From Flavobacterium succinicans LMG 10402 (GTDB lineage Bacteria; Bacteroidota; Bacteroidia; Flavobacteriales; Flavobacteriaceae): 64,000 nucleotides of DNA. Positions within the stretch are counted from its first letter, which is position 1. Every line of letters starts with the position of its first letter. The stretch covers positions 301,309-365,308 of the forward strand of contig NZ_JATV01000004.1 of NCBI RefSeq assembly GCF_000611675.1, in the 5' to 3' direction. The notes under the pieces were generated by a model, which saw nothing but the letters and a program-made list of their open reading frames with translations, searched no databases and was not told the DNA's origin. Positions 53,053 to 63,180 of this stretch are shown here, piece by piece. The position numbers were made by a program, and so were the translations under genes.

Positions 53053-53160
53053 TTTTTTTGTTTACTTTAATATTATTTTATTGTTAATAAGTTTTACAAG
53101 GTTATTCTGTATTGTGATTTTGGTATATTTGTAATAATCAACCTTTTAACTAATAATTTA

Positions 53161-54855
53161 ATGAAAAAAACAACTCCATTCAATTTTATTTCACTAGTTT
53201 TTTGCTCACTTTTGATAATTTCTTGTTCTGATACTACTGATATGTCAGTCGGTACCGCTGCATCAATTAATCGTAATGAGTATATCAAATATGGTAAGAA
53301 ATTAGAGAATCCCTATTCAATCAAGAATATGAGGAAAGCTTTATTTAATTTAAAAGAAAAGACAAAAGGGAAATCAAGTACAAGTAAAGAAATGCTTGTG
53401 CCGGTAGATGAATTAAGTATTGAACCAAATTATCTTTATGTAGAGATAGCTCCTACTACAGCCGCTCAGGAAGCGGAAATAAAGCAAGATAGCTCTTTAA
53501 TTGTTTTTGATTATCCTCTCGATTATGAGTTTACGGACGAAGTTCTTGATGCTAGACCTCAATTAGCTCCTAATGAGTTTCCTGTGTATTACAGTGCTAT
53601 TAAGATTGACTCTGATATGGCAAGTGAAGTGTATTATCAAACCTTGGAGGAACTTTATATTCCTGAAGAAGACCCTTATTTTGATGATGGTTTAACAATG
53701 CTAAAGAAAGTGGATAAAAAAACTATTGAAAAGCGACAATTGTTTTTGGATCAATTGCTCGAAGAAGCATATAGATTAACGGGTAATGAGTATGAGGGTA
53801 AATCTAATGATACATCTACCAATCGATTGATTTTTGGTACGAGATGGTGGCCTAGTGGGGCTATTTCAATTTTTGATGAAGTAGCGGGTAGAAACGTGCC
53901 AGTAGTTGGCGCAAAGATTTTGATTAGGCAATGGTTTACTGTACGACAAGCTATTACCAATGAAAACGGTTATTTTAAAACAAGCTCTGTGAGAGGTAGC
54001 GCTCGTTATATTATTCAATGGGAGAGATATGACTACAGTATACGAAATGGCTCTTTGTTTCAGGCGGAATTAAGAGGTCCTGAACGAAAACAACAAGACT
54101 GGAATTATACCATTAACGCTGGATCAGGCGATAGTGATGATAAATACCATGCGCTAATACACCAAGCGGCACATGATTATTATTATGGTCATCGTTTTGG
54201 ATTAATTTCGCCGCCGCGTAATGGATTTTTTAGTGTCCAAATGAAGATTGCGGCAAGAGAAGTTAGGGGTTCTTCATATCATACTCATGCTGCTAATGAG
54301 TTAACCTACGGCCTATATCCAAGAATAGTGATAAAAAAATGGGGAAGGTCTGCAGATGAGATATATGGCACAACAATTCATGAATTGACCCATGCAGCTC
54401 ATTCTGTTTTGGATAGGAATAATTATGACAACATAGTCCGAGATGGCTATTTTAATAGTAGTTCAATTATTTCAAATAGAAATAAAAGATTATTAGAGAC
54501 ATGGGGATCAACAGTTGAGATTGTCATGACTTTAGATAGGTATAAAATTAAGTTTGGTAATAATGCATATAGGGTTTATCAAAATTTAGATTATAGAGAT
54601 TTTCAATTTTTAACGATAAGGGATGAAAATATATATACGTCCGCTGGGTTTGATATGATTGATAGTTTTAATCAGAGGGATTTTAATGGATTTAATTATC
54701 CTGTTGACAGAGTAAATGGCTATACAATAAAGCAATTGCAAGATGCTTTGGTTGGTGCCAGTTACTGGGATGAATGGCGCAACAATATCAAGAACAGGTA
54801 CGATAACCCAACTGAAATTTACTTAGATGAATTATTTAATAACTGGCAAGATTAA
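53161..54855 (+). CDS. lipoprotein with HELTH metallopeptidase-like motif
   Basis: A 564-residue lipoprotein (lipobox IISC, Cys at 22). Around residues 240-300 lies a carboxypeptidase-regulatory-like strand domain (VPVVGAKILIRQWFTVRQAITNENGYFKTSSVRGSARY). EIYGTTIHELTHAAH gives HExxH (His407, Glu408, His411), the zinc motif of gluzincin/metzincin peptidases; the third ligand might be Glu in WGSTVEI about 40 residues later. It may be an outer-membrane-anchored protease. A second lipoprotein follows within five bases. I do not recognise the family. Base composition is AT-rich, as in flavobacterial accessory genes. Confidence 0.6.
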   Translation: MKKTTPFNFISLVFCSLLIISCSDTTDMSVGTAASINRNEYIKYGKKLENPYSIKNMRKALFNLKEKTKGKSSTSKEMLVPVDELSIEPNYLYVEIAPTTAAQEAEIKQDSSLIVFDYPLDYEFTDEVLDARPQLAPNEFPVYYSAIKIDSDMASEVYYQTLEELYIPEEDPYFDDGLTMLKKVDKKTIEKRQLFLDQLLEEAYRLTGNEYEGKSNDTSTNRLIFGTRWWPSGAISIFDEVAGRNVPVVGAKILIRQWFTVRQAITNENGYFKTSSVRGSARYIIQWERYDYSIRNGSLFQAELRGPERKQQDWNYTINAGSGDSDDKYHALIHQAAHDYYYGHRFGLISPPRNGFFSVQMKIAAREVRGSSYHTHAANELTYGLYPRIVIKKWGRSADEIYGTTIHELTHAAHSVLDRNNYDNIVRDGYFNSSSIISNRNKRLLETWGSTVEIVMTLDRYKIKFGNNAYRVYQNLDYRDFQFLTIRDENIYTSAGFDMIDSFNQRDFNGFNYPVDRVNGYTIKQLQDALVGASYWDEWRNNIKNRYDNPTEIYLDELFNNWQD

Positions 54856-54859
54856 GATT

Positions 54860-55318
54860 ATGAAAAAGATATATTGTATAATTGTTGCATTATTCATGCT
54901 AATGGGTTGCACTGATCAAGGAGATAAAATAACATATGATTATTCTATTCTTAATACTTCAGGAAAGAAAATAGTTTTAATACCTTACATTGGAGGAGTT
55001 AAAGAGGTTCAGAACGCAATAACTTTACAGCAAAACGAAAAATTTAACAAAAAGTATATTTATTATCCTCCAGGTGCTAAAGGGTATAACATGAGTAATC
55101 TTTTTAGTAAAACTGCCATAGGTAGTTTGACTCATGTAGAAATTATTTTTGATGATATAAAGAAGGTAATTTATCAAGAATGCACAACAACAAATCAGTG
55201 TTTTAATCAAGCTAGAAACATTTTTAATCCAGTTTTTAGCGACGAGCAAACAGAAGTGTACACTATTACTCCAGAGGATTATCAAAACGCACAAGATTGC
55301 GGCGGGAATTGTAATTAA
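54860..55318 (+). CDS. small lipoprotein, partner of the HELTH protein
   Basis: Start at ATG 54860 (152 residues), giving the lipoprotein signal MKKIYCIIVALFMLMGC (lipobox Cys at 17); a frame from 54827 would overlap the upstream gene by 29 bases. The mature protein is mostly strands (ITYDYSILNTSGKKIVLIPYIGG, THVEIIFDDIKKVIYQE) with four Cys (ECTTTNQC and NAQDCGGNC) that could form disulphides. It follows the metallopeptidase-like gene by four bases, so the two are coexpressed. It could be an inhibitor, immunity protein or substrate-binding partner; unknown. Confidence 0.6.
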   Translation: MKKIYCIIVALFMLMGCTDQGDKITYDYSILNTSGKKIVLIPYIGGVKEVQNAITLQQNEKFNKKYIYYPPGAKGYNMSNLFSKTAIGSLTHVEIIFDDIKKVIYQECTTTNQCFNQARNIFNPVFSDEQTEVYTITPEDYQNAQDCGGNCN

Positions 55319-55350
55319 AAGTATAAAGAAACGTGATTTAGAAAATAAGA

Positions 55351-55387
55351 AAGGCTGTCTTCAAAATTGGAGACAGCCTTATGTTTT
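55351..55387. terminator. terminator between convergent genes
   Basis: AAGGCTGTCT (55351-55360) pairs with AGACAGCCTT (55371-55380), then TGTTTT. It lies between the lipoprotein gene and the HMG-CoA synthase gene. Confidence 0.75.
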
Positions 55388-55429
55388 ACAAAAAACGTGT
55401 ATTTCAAATTCACTAAGTTGAAGGTTTTA

Positions 55430-56791
55430 TTACTCCACCCATTTGTAATAACGAGCGCCTAGTAAGTTGGGATTTTCGTTTTCGATACGGTCCAAAATCC
55501 ATTCGTTTTGTGGGGTGCGAATGGGTTGTTTTTGTTCTTTTTTGTGGAGTTTTTCGTAGGTTTCAAAATCAATAGCGACACTTTTTTCTAAAGTTTCAAA
55601 AAGCGCTACGGGTTGCAAGGCTTTTTTCCAATCCGCTTGAATCGTTCCCTCGAAAACTTTCGATTTTGAACCGCTTCCGTAGGCTAAAAAGCCCATTTTC
55701 TCGTTGGCAATTTCAGTATTGTTTTCTGAAAAATGTGCCAAAGTCGATAGCAATCCCATAAAAATAGAGCCCGTATATAAGTTTCCAATTAAAGAGGAAG
55801 CGATTTCTGCAGGTTGTAATTTTTGACTCACAAAATCTTGATAAGCCTGAGTTTTGCTAATCTCTTTAAGCTTGTTTTGGTATTCTTCTGGAGTTTCGTT
55901 TCCAGTAATAACTGCTTCGGTTGCATCTAAAGCATAAATTTCTGTTAACATACGTCGGCCTTGAAAGGCATACGGTAAGTGCATTACAATGCTTTTCCAG
56001 CTGTTATAAATCGTTTCAGAAGTATTTTTTTCTTTTTTGAAAGCAAAGTAGGCATCTTTGGTACGGTCCATATAACATTGGTTCGAATACTGTCCATCAA
56101 ACACCGGTTGGTCTTTGTGAATTTCGATTTCGTCTTCCAAATTATCAAACCAAGCCTCGTTGTTGTTGTTGCCTGTGATTTCTTGTTTTGAAATAGTTCT
56201 GTACGGTTTAAAAAAGTCAAATACGCCTTTCGTGCTTACACCCCAATGATTCTCAAAAGCTATAATTCTTGGGTTGGCGGAGATTAGCATAGCTACAGCT
56301 CCTGCGCCTTGGGTGTATTCTCCAGTAGAGTTGAGGTCGTATTTAGCAAAATCGGTAGTAACAACAATTGCTTTTTTAGAGGGGTTCAATTTTACAAAAT
56401 CTAAGCAGTTTTGTAGTGCATCCACGCCTCCGATACAGGCAAAAGTAAAATCAACTGCATCGCAATGCGTTAAACAGTTTTCTCCAAATTTTTGTTCCAT
56501 CAAGGCTACCAAAAAGGAAGCGATGGGTTTAGAACTGTCGATTGCGCTTTCGGTTCCTACGTAAATTCGAGCGATGTCGTCTAAAGCTATTTTTTGGTCT
56601 TGGATGAGTTTGGTTAAGGCATTGGCTCCAAAAATCACGGTATCTTGATGGGCATCGGCGAGTGTCATATTCGTTAATCCGAGTCCTTTTTGCAATTTTG
56701 CGGGTTCAATATTTCGAGCTTCGGCTAAGGTTTGTATGGGTAAGTGTATTTTGGCTACGTCAAAAGAGAGCGCGTCAATTCCAATTTTCAT
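55430..56791 (-). CDS. hydroxymethylglutaryl-CoA synthase
   Basis: A 453-residue thiolase-fold enzyme that condenses acetyl-CoA and acetoacetyl-CoA in the mevalonate pathway used by flavobacteria. VGTESAIDSSKP supplies the catalytic Glu (E81), DAVDFTFACIGGVDAL the nucleophilic Cys (C119), and FHLPYAFQGRRM-like MHLPYAFQGRRM contains the active-site His region. It ends with FLAYGSGSKSKVFEGTI. The length is normal. It stands alone between a terminator and the sdh promoter region. Confidence 0.92.
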   Translation of the reverse strand: MKIGIDALSFDVAKIHLPIQTLAEARNIEPAKLQKGLGLTNMTLADAHQDTVIFGANALTKLIQDQKIALDDIARIYVGTESAIDSSKPIASFLVALMEQKFGENCLTHCDAVDFTFACIGGVDALQNCLDFVKLNPSKKAIVVTTDFAKYDLNSTGEYTQGAGAVAMLISANPRIIAFENHWGVSTKGVFDFFKPYRTISKQEITGNNNNEAWFDNLEDEIEIHKDQPVFDGQYSNQCYMDRTKDAYFAFKKEKNTSETIYNSWKSIVMHLPYAFQGRRMLTEIYALDATEAVITGNETPEEYQNKLKEISKTQAYQDFVSQKLQPAEIASSLIGNLYTGSIFMGLLSTLAHFSENNTEIANEKMGFLAYGSGSKSKVFEGTIQADWKKALQPVALFETLEKSVAIDFETYEKLHKKEQKQPIRTPQNEWILDRIENENPNLLGARYYKWVE

Positions 56792-57070
56792 GTGTTATCG
56801 TTTTGAGTTGCAAAGGTAAAATGCCGTATGCTAAATACAAGAAAATAGCGGCATTATTCTTTTGTTAAAGGTGCTTTTTTTGAAAAACACTAATTTGTGG
56901 TATTTTGTTATTAATTCTGTAAATATATATCGTTTTCTTGCTTTTGTTTTTGAGAAAAATCGATCTTGTTTGGTTTTATTTAAAGAATGTTTAACTTAAA
57001 TTAAGTAAAAATGGTTAAATAAACATTTATGTTAAACACTTTAAATTCATTATAAATAAATATAAATGGG

Positions 57071-57101
57071 TTGTAATTCCTTTTTAATTGCCTTATTTTT
57101 G
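57071..57101 (+). promoter_or_regulatory. sdh operon promoter
   Basis: TTG (57071-57073) and TATTTTTG (57094-57101) are 20 bases apart, fitting the flavobacterial pattern, 33 bases before the first sdh gene. Otherwise the 342-base gap 56792-57133 is AT-rich and shows no gene. Confidence 0.75.
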
Positions 57102-57133
57102 TGTGGAATTTTTATTAATTAATATAAAAAAAT

Positions 57134-57799
57134 ATGGCACAAACTGCATTGTTAAAGTCTTCTATAGCTAGAAAAGTAGCTATGGCACTATCAGGGCTTT
57201 TTTTAATTACTTTCTTGTCATTGCATTTTTTCATCAATATGGTTTCTGTTTTTAGTGCAGAGGCTTTTAATGCAATGTCTCACTTTATGGGGTATAATCC
57301 ATTAATACAATTTGTTATGCAACCTGTGCTTATCGCAGGTGTAGTTTTTCACTTTGTAATGGGAATGGTTTTAGAACTTCAAAACAAAAAAGCTAGACCT
57401 ATTAGCTACGTAAAGTACGATGGATCGGCTAATGCTTCTTGGGCTTCAAGAAACATGATCATATCAGGATTAGTGGTTCTAGCATTTTTAGGATTGCACT
57501 TCTTTGATTTTTGGATTCACGAAATGACTTATAAATATGTTGAGTCAGGCGCAATCAATGAAACAAGATATTTTGAAGAATTGGTGGCTAAGTTTGAAAG
57601 CCCAGTTCGTACAGGTATCTATGTGGTAGCCTTCGTTTTATTAGCGATTCACTTATGGCATGGATTTAGTTCTTCTTTCCAATCAGTTGGATTCAATAAC
57701 AAATTCTCGGCTACTATTCAAAAATTAGGATATGCATTTGCAATTGTGGTTCCTGTTGGATTCATATTTATTGCTTTATTTCATCATTTTAATCATTAA
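57134..57799 (+). CDS. sdhC: succinate dehydrogenase cytochrome b subunit
   Basis: A 221-residue membrane anchor with five spans, the type-B form with a single membrane subunit. It begins [32 protein letters not shown], the typical start of this family, and has several heme-ligand candidates: [37 protein letters not shown]. The two b hemes would sit between these His residues. It passes electrons to menaquinone. First gene of the three-gene operon. Confidence 0.93.
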   Translation: MAQTALLKSSIARKVAMALSGLFLITFLSLHFFINMVSVFSAEAFNAMSHFMGYNPLIQFVMQPVLIAGVVFHFVMGMVLELQNKKARPISYVKYDGSANASWASRNMIISGLVVLAFLGLHFFDFWIHEMTYKYVESGAINETRYFEELVAKFESPVRTGIYVVAFVLLAIHLWHGFSSSFQSVGFNNKFSATIQKLGYAFAIVVPVGFIFIALFHHFNH

Positions 57800-57810
57800 T
57801 ATCAATCAAA

Positions 57811-59820
57811 ATGAAATTAGATTCTAAAATACCTGAAGGTCACATTTCTAAAAAATGGACAGATTATAAAGACCACTTACGATTAGTTGCTCCAAACAAT
57901 CGCCCAAAAATTGATATTATCGTTGTGGGTACTGGTTTAGCCGGAGCCTCTGCAGCAGCATCTTTTGCTGAAATGGGTTATAATGTTAAAGCGTTTTGTT
58001 ACCAAGATTCTCCTCGACGTGCACACTCAATTGCAGCTCAAGGAGGTATCAACGCTGCGAAAAATTACCAAAATGACGGAGATAGTACCTTCCGTTTGTT
58101 TTATGATACCATCAAAGGAGGAGATTATAGAGCACGTGAGGCTAACGTACACCGTTTGGCTGAAGTGTCTGGAAATATTATTGATCAATGTGTAGCACAA
58201 GGAGTTCCTTTTGCTCGTGACTACGGAGGAATGTTGGATAACCGTTCTTTTGGTGGAACACAAGTACAACGTACATTTTATGCCGCAGGACAAACAGGTC
58301 AACAATTGTTGTTAGGTGCTTATTCGGCTTTATCTAGACAAATTGGTTTAGGAAAAATCGATATGTACAACCGTCACGAAATGCTAGAATTAGTAAAAGT
58401 GAACGGAAAAGCTCGTGGAATCATTGCTCGTAATTTAGTTACTGGAGAGTTAGAAAGACATTCGGCTCACGCAGTAATTATTGCAACAGGTGGATACGGA
58501 AATGTATATTTCTTATCTACGAATGCAATGGGTTCTAACGTAACAGCAGGATGGAAAATCCACAAACAAGGTGCTTTGTTTGCTAACCCATGTTTTGTGC
58601 AAATTCACCCAACTTGTATTCCTGTACACGGAACCAATCAATCGAAATTGACTTTGATGTCTGAGTCATTAAGAAACTCTGGACGTATTTGGGTACCAAA
58701 GAAAAAAGAAGATGCAGAAGCGATTCGTGCAGGTAAAATGAAGCCAACACAAATTGCTGAAGAAGATAGAGATTACTACTTAGAAAGAAAATATCCTGCG
58801 TTTGGTAACTTAGTGCCTCGTGACGTAGCTTCTAGAGCTGCTAAAGAGGTTTGTGATGCTGGTCACGGTATCGAAGCTAATGATACAAATGAAGGAGTGT
58901 ATTTGGATTTCTCTTCTGAGATTCAATCAAAAGGGAAACAAGTAGCTTTTGCTAAAGGAAATCACAATCCTTCGCAAGAAGAGGTTCTTTCTTTAGGTAA
59001 AAAATGGTTAGAAGAAAAATATGGTAACTTGTTTACCATGTACCAAAAAATCACAGACGAAAATCCATACGAAACGCCAATGAAAATTTATCCAGCGGTA
59101 CACTATACTATGGGTGGTGTTTGGGTTGATTACAATTTAGAGTCAACTATTCCAGGATGTTTCGTAGCTGGAGAAGCGAATTTCTCTGATCACGGTGCGA
59201 ACCGATTAGGGGCTTCTGCTTTGATGCAAGGATTAGCTGATGGATATTTCGTATTGCCATATACGGTTTCTGATTATTTAGCAGATGACATTCGTACAGG
59301 AAAAATCTCTACTGATTTGCCTGAATTTGCAGCAGCTGAAAAAAGCGTGAAAGATTCAATTGATAAATTCTTAAACAACAATGGAACGAAATCAGTAGAT
59401 CATTTCCACAAACGTTTAGGTTTGATCATGTGGAATAAAGTAGGTATGGGACGTAATGAGAAAGGTTTGACCGAAGCTATTGCTGAAATTGCCGCTTTGA
59501 AAGAAGAATTCTACAAAGATGTTTATGTGCCAGGAAGTGCAGATGAGTTGAACCCTGAATTAGAGAAAGCCTTACGTGTGGCTGATTTTATTGAATTGGG
59601 TCAATTAATGGCAATCGACGGATTACAACGTTTAGAATCTTGTGGTGGTCACTTCCGTGAAGAATACCAAGATGCTGAAGGTGAAACACTTCGTGATGAC
59701 GAAAACTTCAAGTTTGTTGGAGCTTGGGAGTACAAAGGAGACGATATCAGCAAAGAAGAACTTCATAAAGAAGAATTGAAATACGAGTTTATTAAAATAG
59801 CCGCTAGAAATTATAAATAG
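57811..59820 (+). CDS. sdhA: succinate dehydrogenase/fumarate reductase flavoprotein subunit
   Basis: A 669-residue FAD-linked catalytic subunit. [21 protein letters not shown] is the FAD-binding Rossmann motif. [20 protein letters not shown] includes the His that is covalently linked to [12 protein letters not shown] is the substrate loop, and [31 protein letters not shown] the C-terminal FAD block. It oxidises succinate at the cytoplasmic face of the membrane. It starts 11 bases after sdhC and is followed by sdhB. Confidence 0.96.
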   Translation: MKLDSKIPEGHISKKWTDYKDHLRLVAPNNRPKIDIIVVGTGLAGASAAASFAEMGYNVKAFCYQDSPRRAHSIAAQGGINAAKNYQNDGDSTFRLFYDTIKGGDYRAREANVHRLAEVSGNIIDQCVAQGVPFARDYGGMLDNRSFGGTQVQRTFYAAGQTGQQLLLGAYSALSRQIGLGKIDMYNRHEMLELVKVNGKARGIIARNLVTGELERHSAHAVIIATGGYGNVYFLSTNAMGSNVTAGWKIHKQGALFANPCFVQIHPTCIPVHGTNQSKLTLMSESLRNSGRIWVPKKKEDAEAIRAGKMKPTQIAEEDRDYYLERKYPAFGNLVPRDVASRAAKEVCDAGHGIEANDTNEGVYLDFSSEIQSKGKQVAFAKGNHNPSQEEVLSLGKKWLEEKYGNLFTMYQKITDENPYETPMKIYPAVHYTMGGVWVDYNLESTIPGCFVAGEANFSDHGANRLGASALMQGLADGYFVLPYTVSDYLADDIRTGKISTDLPEFAAAEKSVKDSIDKFLNNNGTKSVDHFHKRLGLIMWNKVGMGRNEKGLTEAIAEIAALKEEFYKDVYVPGSADELNPELEKALRVADFIELGQLMAIDGLQRLESCGGHFREEYQDAEGETLRDDENFKFVGAWEYKGDDISKEELHKEELKYEFIKIAARNYK

Positions 59821-59887
59821 TAATAGCGTTATAATTAGCGGTTAGTAGTAAGTAAACTAAAAGCTAATCACATTAAAAATAAAAAAC

Positions 59888-60649
59888 ATGAGTGCAGCAA
59901 AAAATATTAATATAACCTTACAAATTTGGCGTCAAAAAAACGCTAAAGTTAAGGGAAAGATGGAAACATATAAGTTGAATGATGTTTCTACAGCGAGTTC
60001 ATTTCTAGAAATGTTAGATCAATTGAATGAGCAATTAGTGAACGAAAGAAAAGAGCCTGTAGCCTTTGATCACGATTGTCGCGAAGGAATTTGCGGAATG
60101 TGTTCTTTGTATATCAATGGACGTGCACACGGACCTGATACAGGAATCACGACTTGTCAATTACACATGAGAATGTTCAACGACGGGGATACTATCGTAA
60201 TTGAGCCATGGAGAAGTGTGGCATTTCCAGTAGTTAAAGATTTAGTTGTTGATCGTTCTTCTTTCGAAAGAATTCAACAAGCAGGAGGATTTGTTTCTGT
60301 AAATACTTCAGGTAATACTATCGATGCTAATACGCTTCCTGTACCTAAGGCTGATGCGGATAAAGCTTTTGAAGCTGCTGCTTGCATTGGATGTGGAGCA
60401 TGTGTTGCTACTTGTAAAAATGGTTCAGCGATGTTGTTCGTTGGGGCTAAAGTATCACAATATGCACTTTTACCACAAGGTAAAGTAGAAGCCACGAATC
60501 GTGTATTGAACATGGTACGTCAAATGGATGAAGAAGGTTTTGGTAACTGTACCAATACTGGAGCTTGCGAAATCGAATGTCCAAAAGGAATTTCATTAGA
60601 GAACATCGCTCGTATGAATAGAGAATATTTGTCAGCAAGTTTGGTGTAA
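59888..60649 (+). CDS. sdhB: succinate dehydrogenase iron-sulfur subunit
   Basis: A 253-residue electron-transfer subunit. [22 protein letters not shown] binds the [2Fe-2S] cluster. [18 protein letters not shown] and [17 protein letters not shown] carry the [4Fe-4S] and [3Fe-4S] ligands. It links SdhA to the cytochrome b subunit. It begins 67 bases after sdhA, and a strong terminator follows, so it ends the sdhCAB operon. Confidence 0.96.
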   Translation: MSAAKNINITLQIWRQKNAKVKGKMETYKLNDVSTASSFLEMLDQLNEQLVNERKEPVAFDHDCREGICGMCSLYINGRAHGPDTGITTCQLHMRMFNDGDTIVIEPWRSVAFPVVKDLVVDRSSFERIQQAGGFVSVNTSGNTIDANTLPVPKADADKAFEAAACIGCGACVATCKNGSAMLFVGAKVSQYALLPQGKVEATNRVLNMVRQMDEEGFGNCTNTGACEIECPKGISLENIARMNREYLSASLV

Positions 60650-60670
60650 ATAGACTTTCCAAAATTTAAA

Positions 60671-60704
60671 AAACGCATTCATTCATTTGAATGCGTTTTT
60701 TTTT
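60671..60704 (+). terminator. Rho-independent terminator of the sdh operon
   Basis: AAACGCATTCA (60671-60681) pairs with TGAATGCGTTT (60688-60698), followed by a long T run. An 11-base perfect stem. Confidence 0.9.
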
Positions 60705-60841
60705 ACATGAACATTCGCTTAATTGTTTGTTAATATTCATAATGTTAAAGATACGCAACAGTAATGAAAGGTTAAATATTTCAAAATACTATGCATGCAC
60801 AGTATTTGTAATTTTGTTCATAATCATACAAAATTCAAAAT

Positions 60842-62584
60842 ATGAAATCCAACTTTAGCCGTCGTTCTTTTCTTAAAAATTCCTTATTGTTCTCGGGAGG
60901 TGTATTATTAGCGCCTAATTTTATAAGTTGTTCTAAAGATGACGAGCCAAATGATCGGGCACCGATTGACTTAAAGTTATCTAATTTTAATGAGGGAGTG
61001 GCAAGTTTCGATCCTACGCCATCAAGTATTATTCTTTGGACTCGCTATACAACTTCAAAAAATGAAAGTGTGAACTTATCTTGGGAGTTAAGCACGGATG
61101 CAATGTTCAATAATGTTCTTCGACAAGGAAAAGTTACTACAGACGAATCGAGAGATTTTACTGTTGCAGTTGATGTCCAAGGATTGTCTTCAAATAAGTC
61201 CTTTTATTACAGGTTTTACAACGTATTGACTAAAGAAGTTTCTGTAATAGGAGAAACAATCACTTTGCCTTCAGTGTCAGATACTATTTCGCAAGTCAAA
61301 ATGGCGGTTTGCTCTTGTGCTAACTTTGCTGCAGGTCTGTTTACTGTTTATGAAGCAATGGCAAAATCGGACGTAGATGTTGTGGTGCATTTAGGAGATT
61401 ATATTTATGAATATGGTGCAGGTGAATACGGAACGAACCAATATACTGCAAGTTTGGGTAGAACTCATGTTCCAGCTAATGAAATCGTGACTTTGGAGGA
61501 GTATAGAACTCGTTATAAGCAATACAGAAGAGATCCAAAATTGAAATTGGTACACCAAAAGAAACCATTTATTGCCGTTTGGGATGATCATGAAATCACC
61601 AACGACACTTACAAAGATGGCGCCGAAAATCATCAGCCCAAAGAAGGCGATTTTACCGTAAGAAAATTGGCAGCTTTGAAAGCTTACAGCGAGTACATTC
61701 CGCTTAAAACAGGGAACGATAAACGAATTTATAGAGATTTTCATTTTGGAAATTTACTTTCCTTGTACATGTTAGATACCCGCGTCATTGCTCGTGACAA
61801 GCAATTGGAGTATGGTACTTATTTTTCTTCAAATGGTTCTTTTAATGCAACGGCATTTCAAACCGATTTATTAAATCCAAACAGGCAGCTTTTAGGTACT
61901 GAACAATTAGGTTGGTTGGGATCTAAAATTGCCTCAAGTTCTTCGAAATGGCAAGTTCTTGGTCAACAAGTTTTGATGACCAAAATGATGCTTCCCTCAG
62001 AACTTTTGATGCTGATGGCGCAAATCAATGGAGAAATTGATGCTTTGGGTAGTGCAAAACCTGCTACTTTACAAGCGTTTCAAACTTCTTTAGGAGGACT
62101 GGTTACCATTAAATCAAGGATACTTGCCAATGATCCTACCGTAACTGCAGCTGATAAATTGCGATTGAGTACTGTTTTGCCCTATAATTTGGATGCTTGG
62201 GACGGCTATCCAGTAGAGAGAGAAAAGTTATATGCGCTTTTGAATGGGAAAAAAGTTGTAACCTTAGCAGGTGATACGCACAATGCTTGGCAGGGCGAAT
62301 TAAAGGCAGCAAGTAATAAAGTGGTTGGTGTAGAATTAGCGACTTCTTCGGTTACTTCTCCGGGACTAGAAACCTATTTGGGATTGGGAGGCTCTCAATT
62401 AGCTCAATTCGAGCAAGCATTAAATTTGTTAATTGATGATTTAGAATATTCTAATTTGTCGAAAAGAGGGTTTTTGAAAGCTACTTTTTCAGCCGCTGAT
62501 GTTAAAGCCGAATGGTTTTTTGCCGCTACAGTTTTTGAAGATGGTGCGACTGTCAATCTAGAGAAAACAATCACAAAGAGTTAG
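60842..62584 (+). CDS. PhoD-family alkaline phosphatase, Tat-exported lipoprotein
   Basis: A 580-residue phosphatase. The signal SRRSFLKNSLLFSGGVLLAPNFISC has the twin-arginine motif RRSFLK followed by a lipobox-like ISC, so it is probably exported folded and lipidated. An N-terminal Ig-like domain (PhoD_N, residues 45-150) precedes the catalytic domain: VVHLGDYIYEYG, IAVWDDHEITND and LAGDTHNAWQGEL hold the Ca/Fe ligands. PhoD enzymes hydrolyse phosphate mono- and diesters outside the cell. It is monocistronic with its own terminator. Confidence 0.9.
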   Translation: MKSNFSRRSFLKNSLLFSGGVLLAPNFISCSKDDEPNDRAPIDLKLSNFNEGVASFDPTPSSIILWTRYTTSKNESVNLSWELSTDAMFNNVLRQGKVTTDESRDFTVAVDVQGLSSNKSFYYRFYNVLTKEVSVIGETITLPSVSDTISQVKMAVCSCANFAAGLFTVYEAMAKSDVDVVVHLGDYIYEYGAGEYGTNQYTASLGRTHVPANEIVTLEEYRTRYKQYRRDPKLKLVHQKKPFIAVWDDHEITNDTYKDGAENHQPKEGDFTVRKLAALKAYSEYIPLKTGNDKRIYRDFHFGNLLSLYMLDTRVIARDKQLEYGTYFSSNGSFNATAFQTDLLNPNRQLLGTEQLGWLGSKIASSSSKWQVLGQQVLMTKMMLPSELLMLMAQINGEIDALGSAKPATLQAFQTSLGGLVTIKSRILANDPTVTAADKLRLSTVLPYNLDAWDGYPVEREKLYALLNGKKVVTLAGDTHNAWQGELKAASNKVVGVELATSSVTSPGLETYLGLGGSQLAQFEQALNLLIDDLEYSNLSKRGFLKATFSAADVKAEWFFAATVFEDGATVNLEKTITKS

Positions 62585-62616
62585 TCCTTTTCTTTGGTAG
62601 AATAATAGTTCTTGGG

Positions 62617-62656
62617 CCAGAAACCTATTTTTCATAAAGTGTTTCTGGTTTTTTTG
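62617..62656 (+). terminator. Rho-independent terminator
   Basis: CCAGAAAC (62617-62624) pairs with GTTTCTGG (62641-62648), followed by T residues, behind the PhoD gene. Confidence 0.8.
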
Positions 62657-62721
62657 TGGTTTTATATGGACTATTTGGATAAAAATAATTATGTATATTT
62701 ATTTTTTTAAACCTTTTGCAG

Positions 62722-63180
62722 ATGAAACATTATTTGGTATTCTTTTTCTTTTTGCTTTTTCAAACGATTTTTGCTCAAAGTAATATTTTGATTTTACAAA
62801 GTAAACATTCCCGTTTTTATAAAGAGATCAAAGAAGAGAAGCGAATACAAATTGAGACCAAAGAAGGTAAAACGTATCTTGGGAAGTTCAAAATTCAAGA
62901 TTCGACAGCAATTGTTATACAAGATGAAGTAGTTTTATTGACGGATATTGTCAAAATAAAAAAGAAATCTAAGTTTGGAACGATTGCAAATCCAATAGTG
63001 ATAACCATCGGAATAGGAGTTTTTGCGCTGGGGGTTTCCGGTCTATTTGTAGCCAATCCTTACGCCGCGGTAGCAGGAACAATGGCCATGATGGGAAGTG
63101 TACCGATTATACTTGTTCCTTTGTTTATATATGGTCATCCGTCAAAAAATTGGGAGTATTCTATTAAAAAAGTAAAATGA
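62722..63180 (+). CDS. hypothetical secreted membrane protein
   Basis: Start at ATG 62722 (152 residues), giving signal MKHYLVFFFFLLFQTIFAQ; the frame from TTG 62716 adds two residues. The mature part has a short SH3-like strand set (RIQIETKEGKTYLGKFKIQDSTAIVIQDEVVLLTDIVKIKK) and then two membrane spans (VITIGIGVFALGVSGLFVANPYAAVAGTMAMMGSVPIILVPLFIYG). No family recognised. Its stop overlaps the ATG of the next gene (ATGA), so it is translationally coupled to the amidase. Confidence 0.7.
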   Translation: MKHYLVFFFFLLFQTIFAQSNILILQSKHSRFYKEIKEEKRIQIETKEGKTYLGKFKIQDSTAIVIQDEVVLLTDIVKIKKKSKFGTIANPIVITIGIGVFALGVSGLFVANPYAAVAGTMAMMGSVPIILVPLFIYGHPSKNWEYSIKKVK

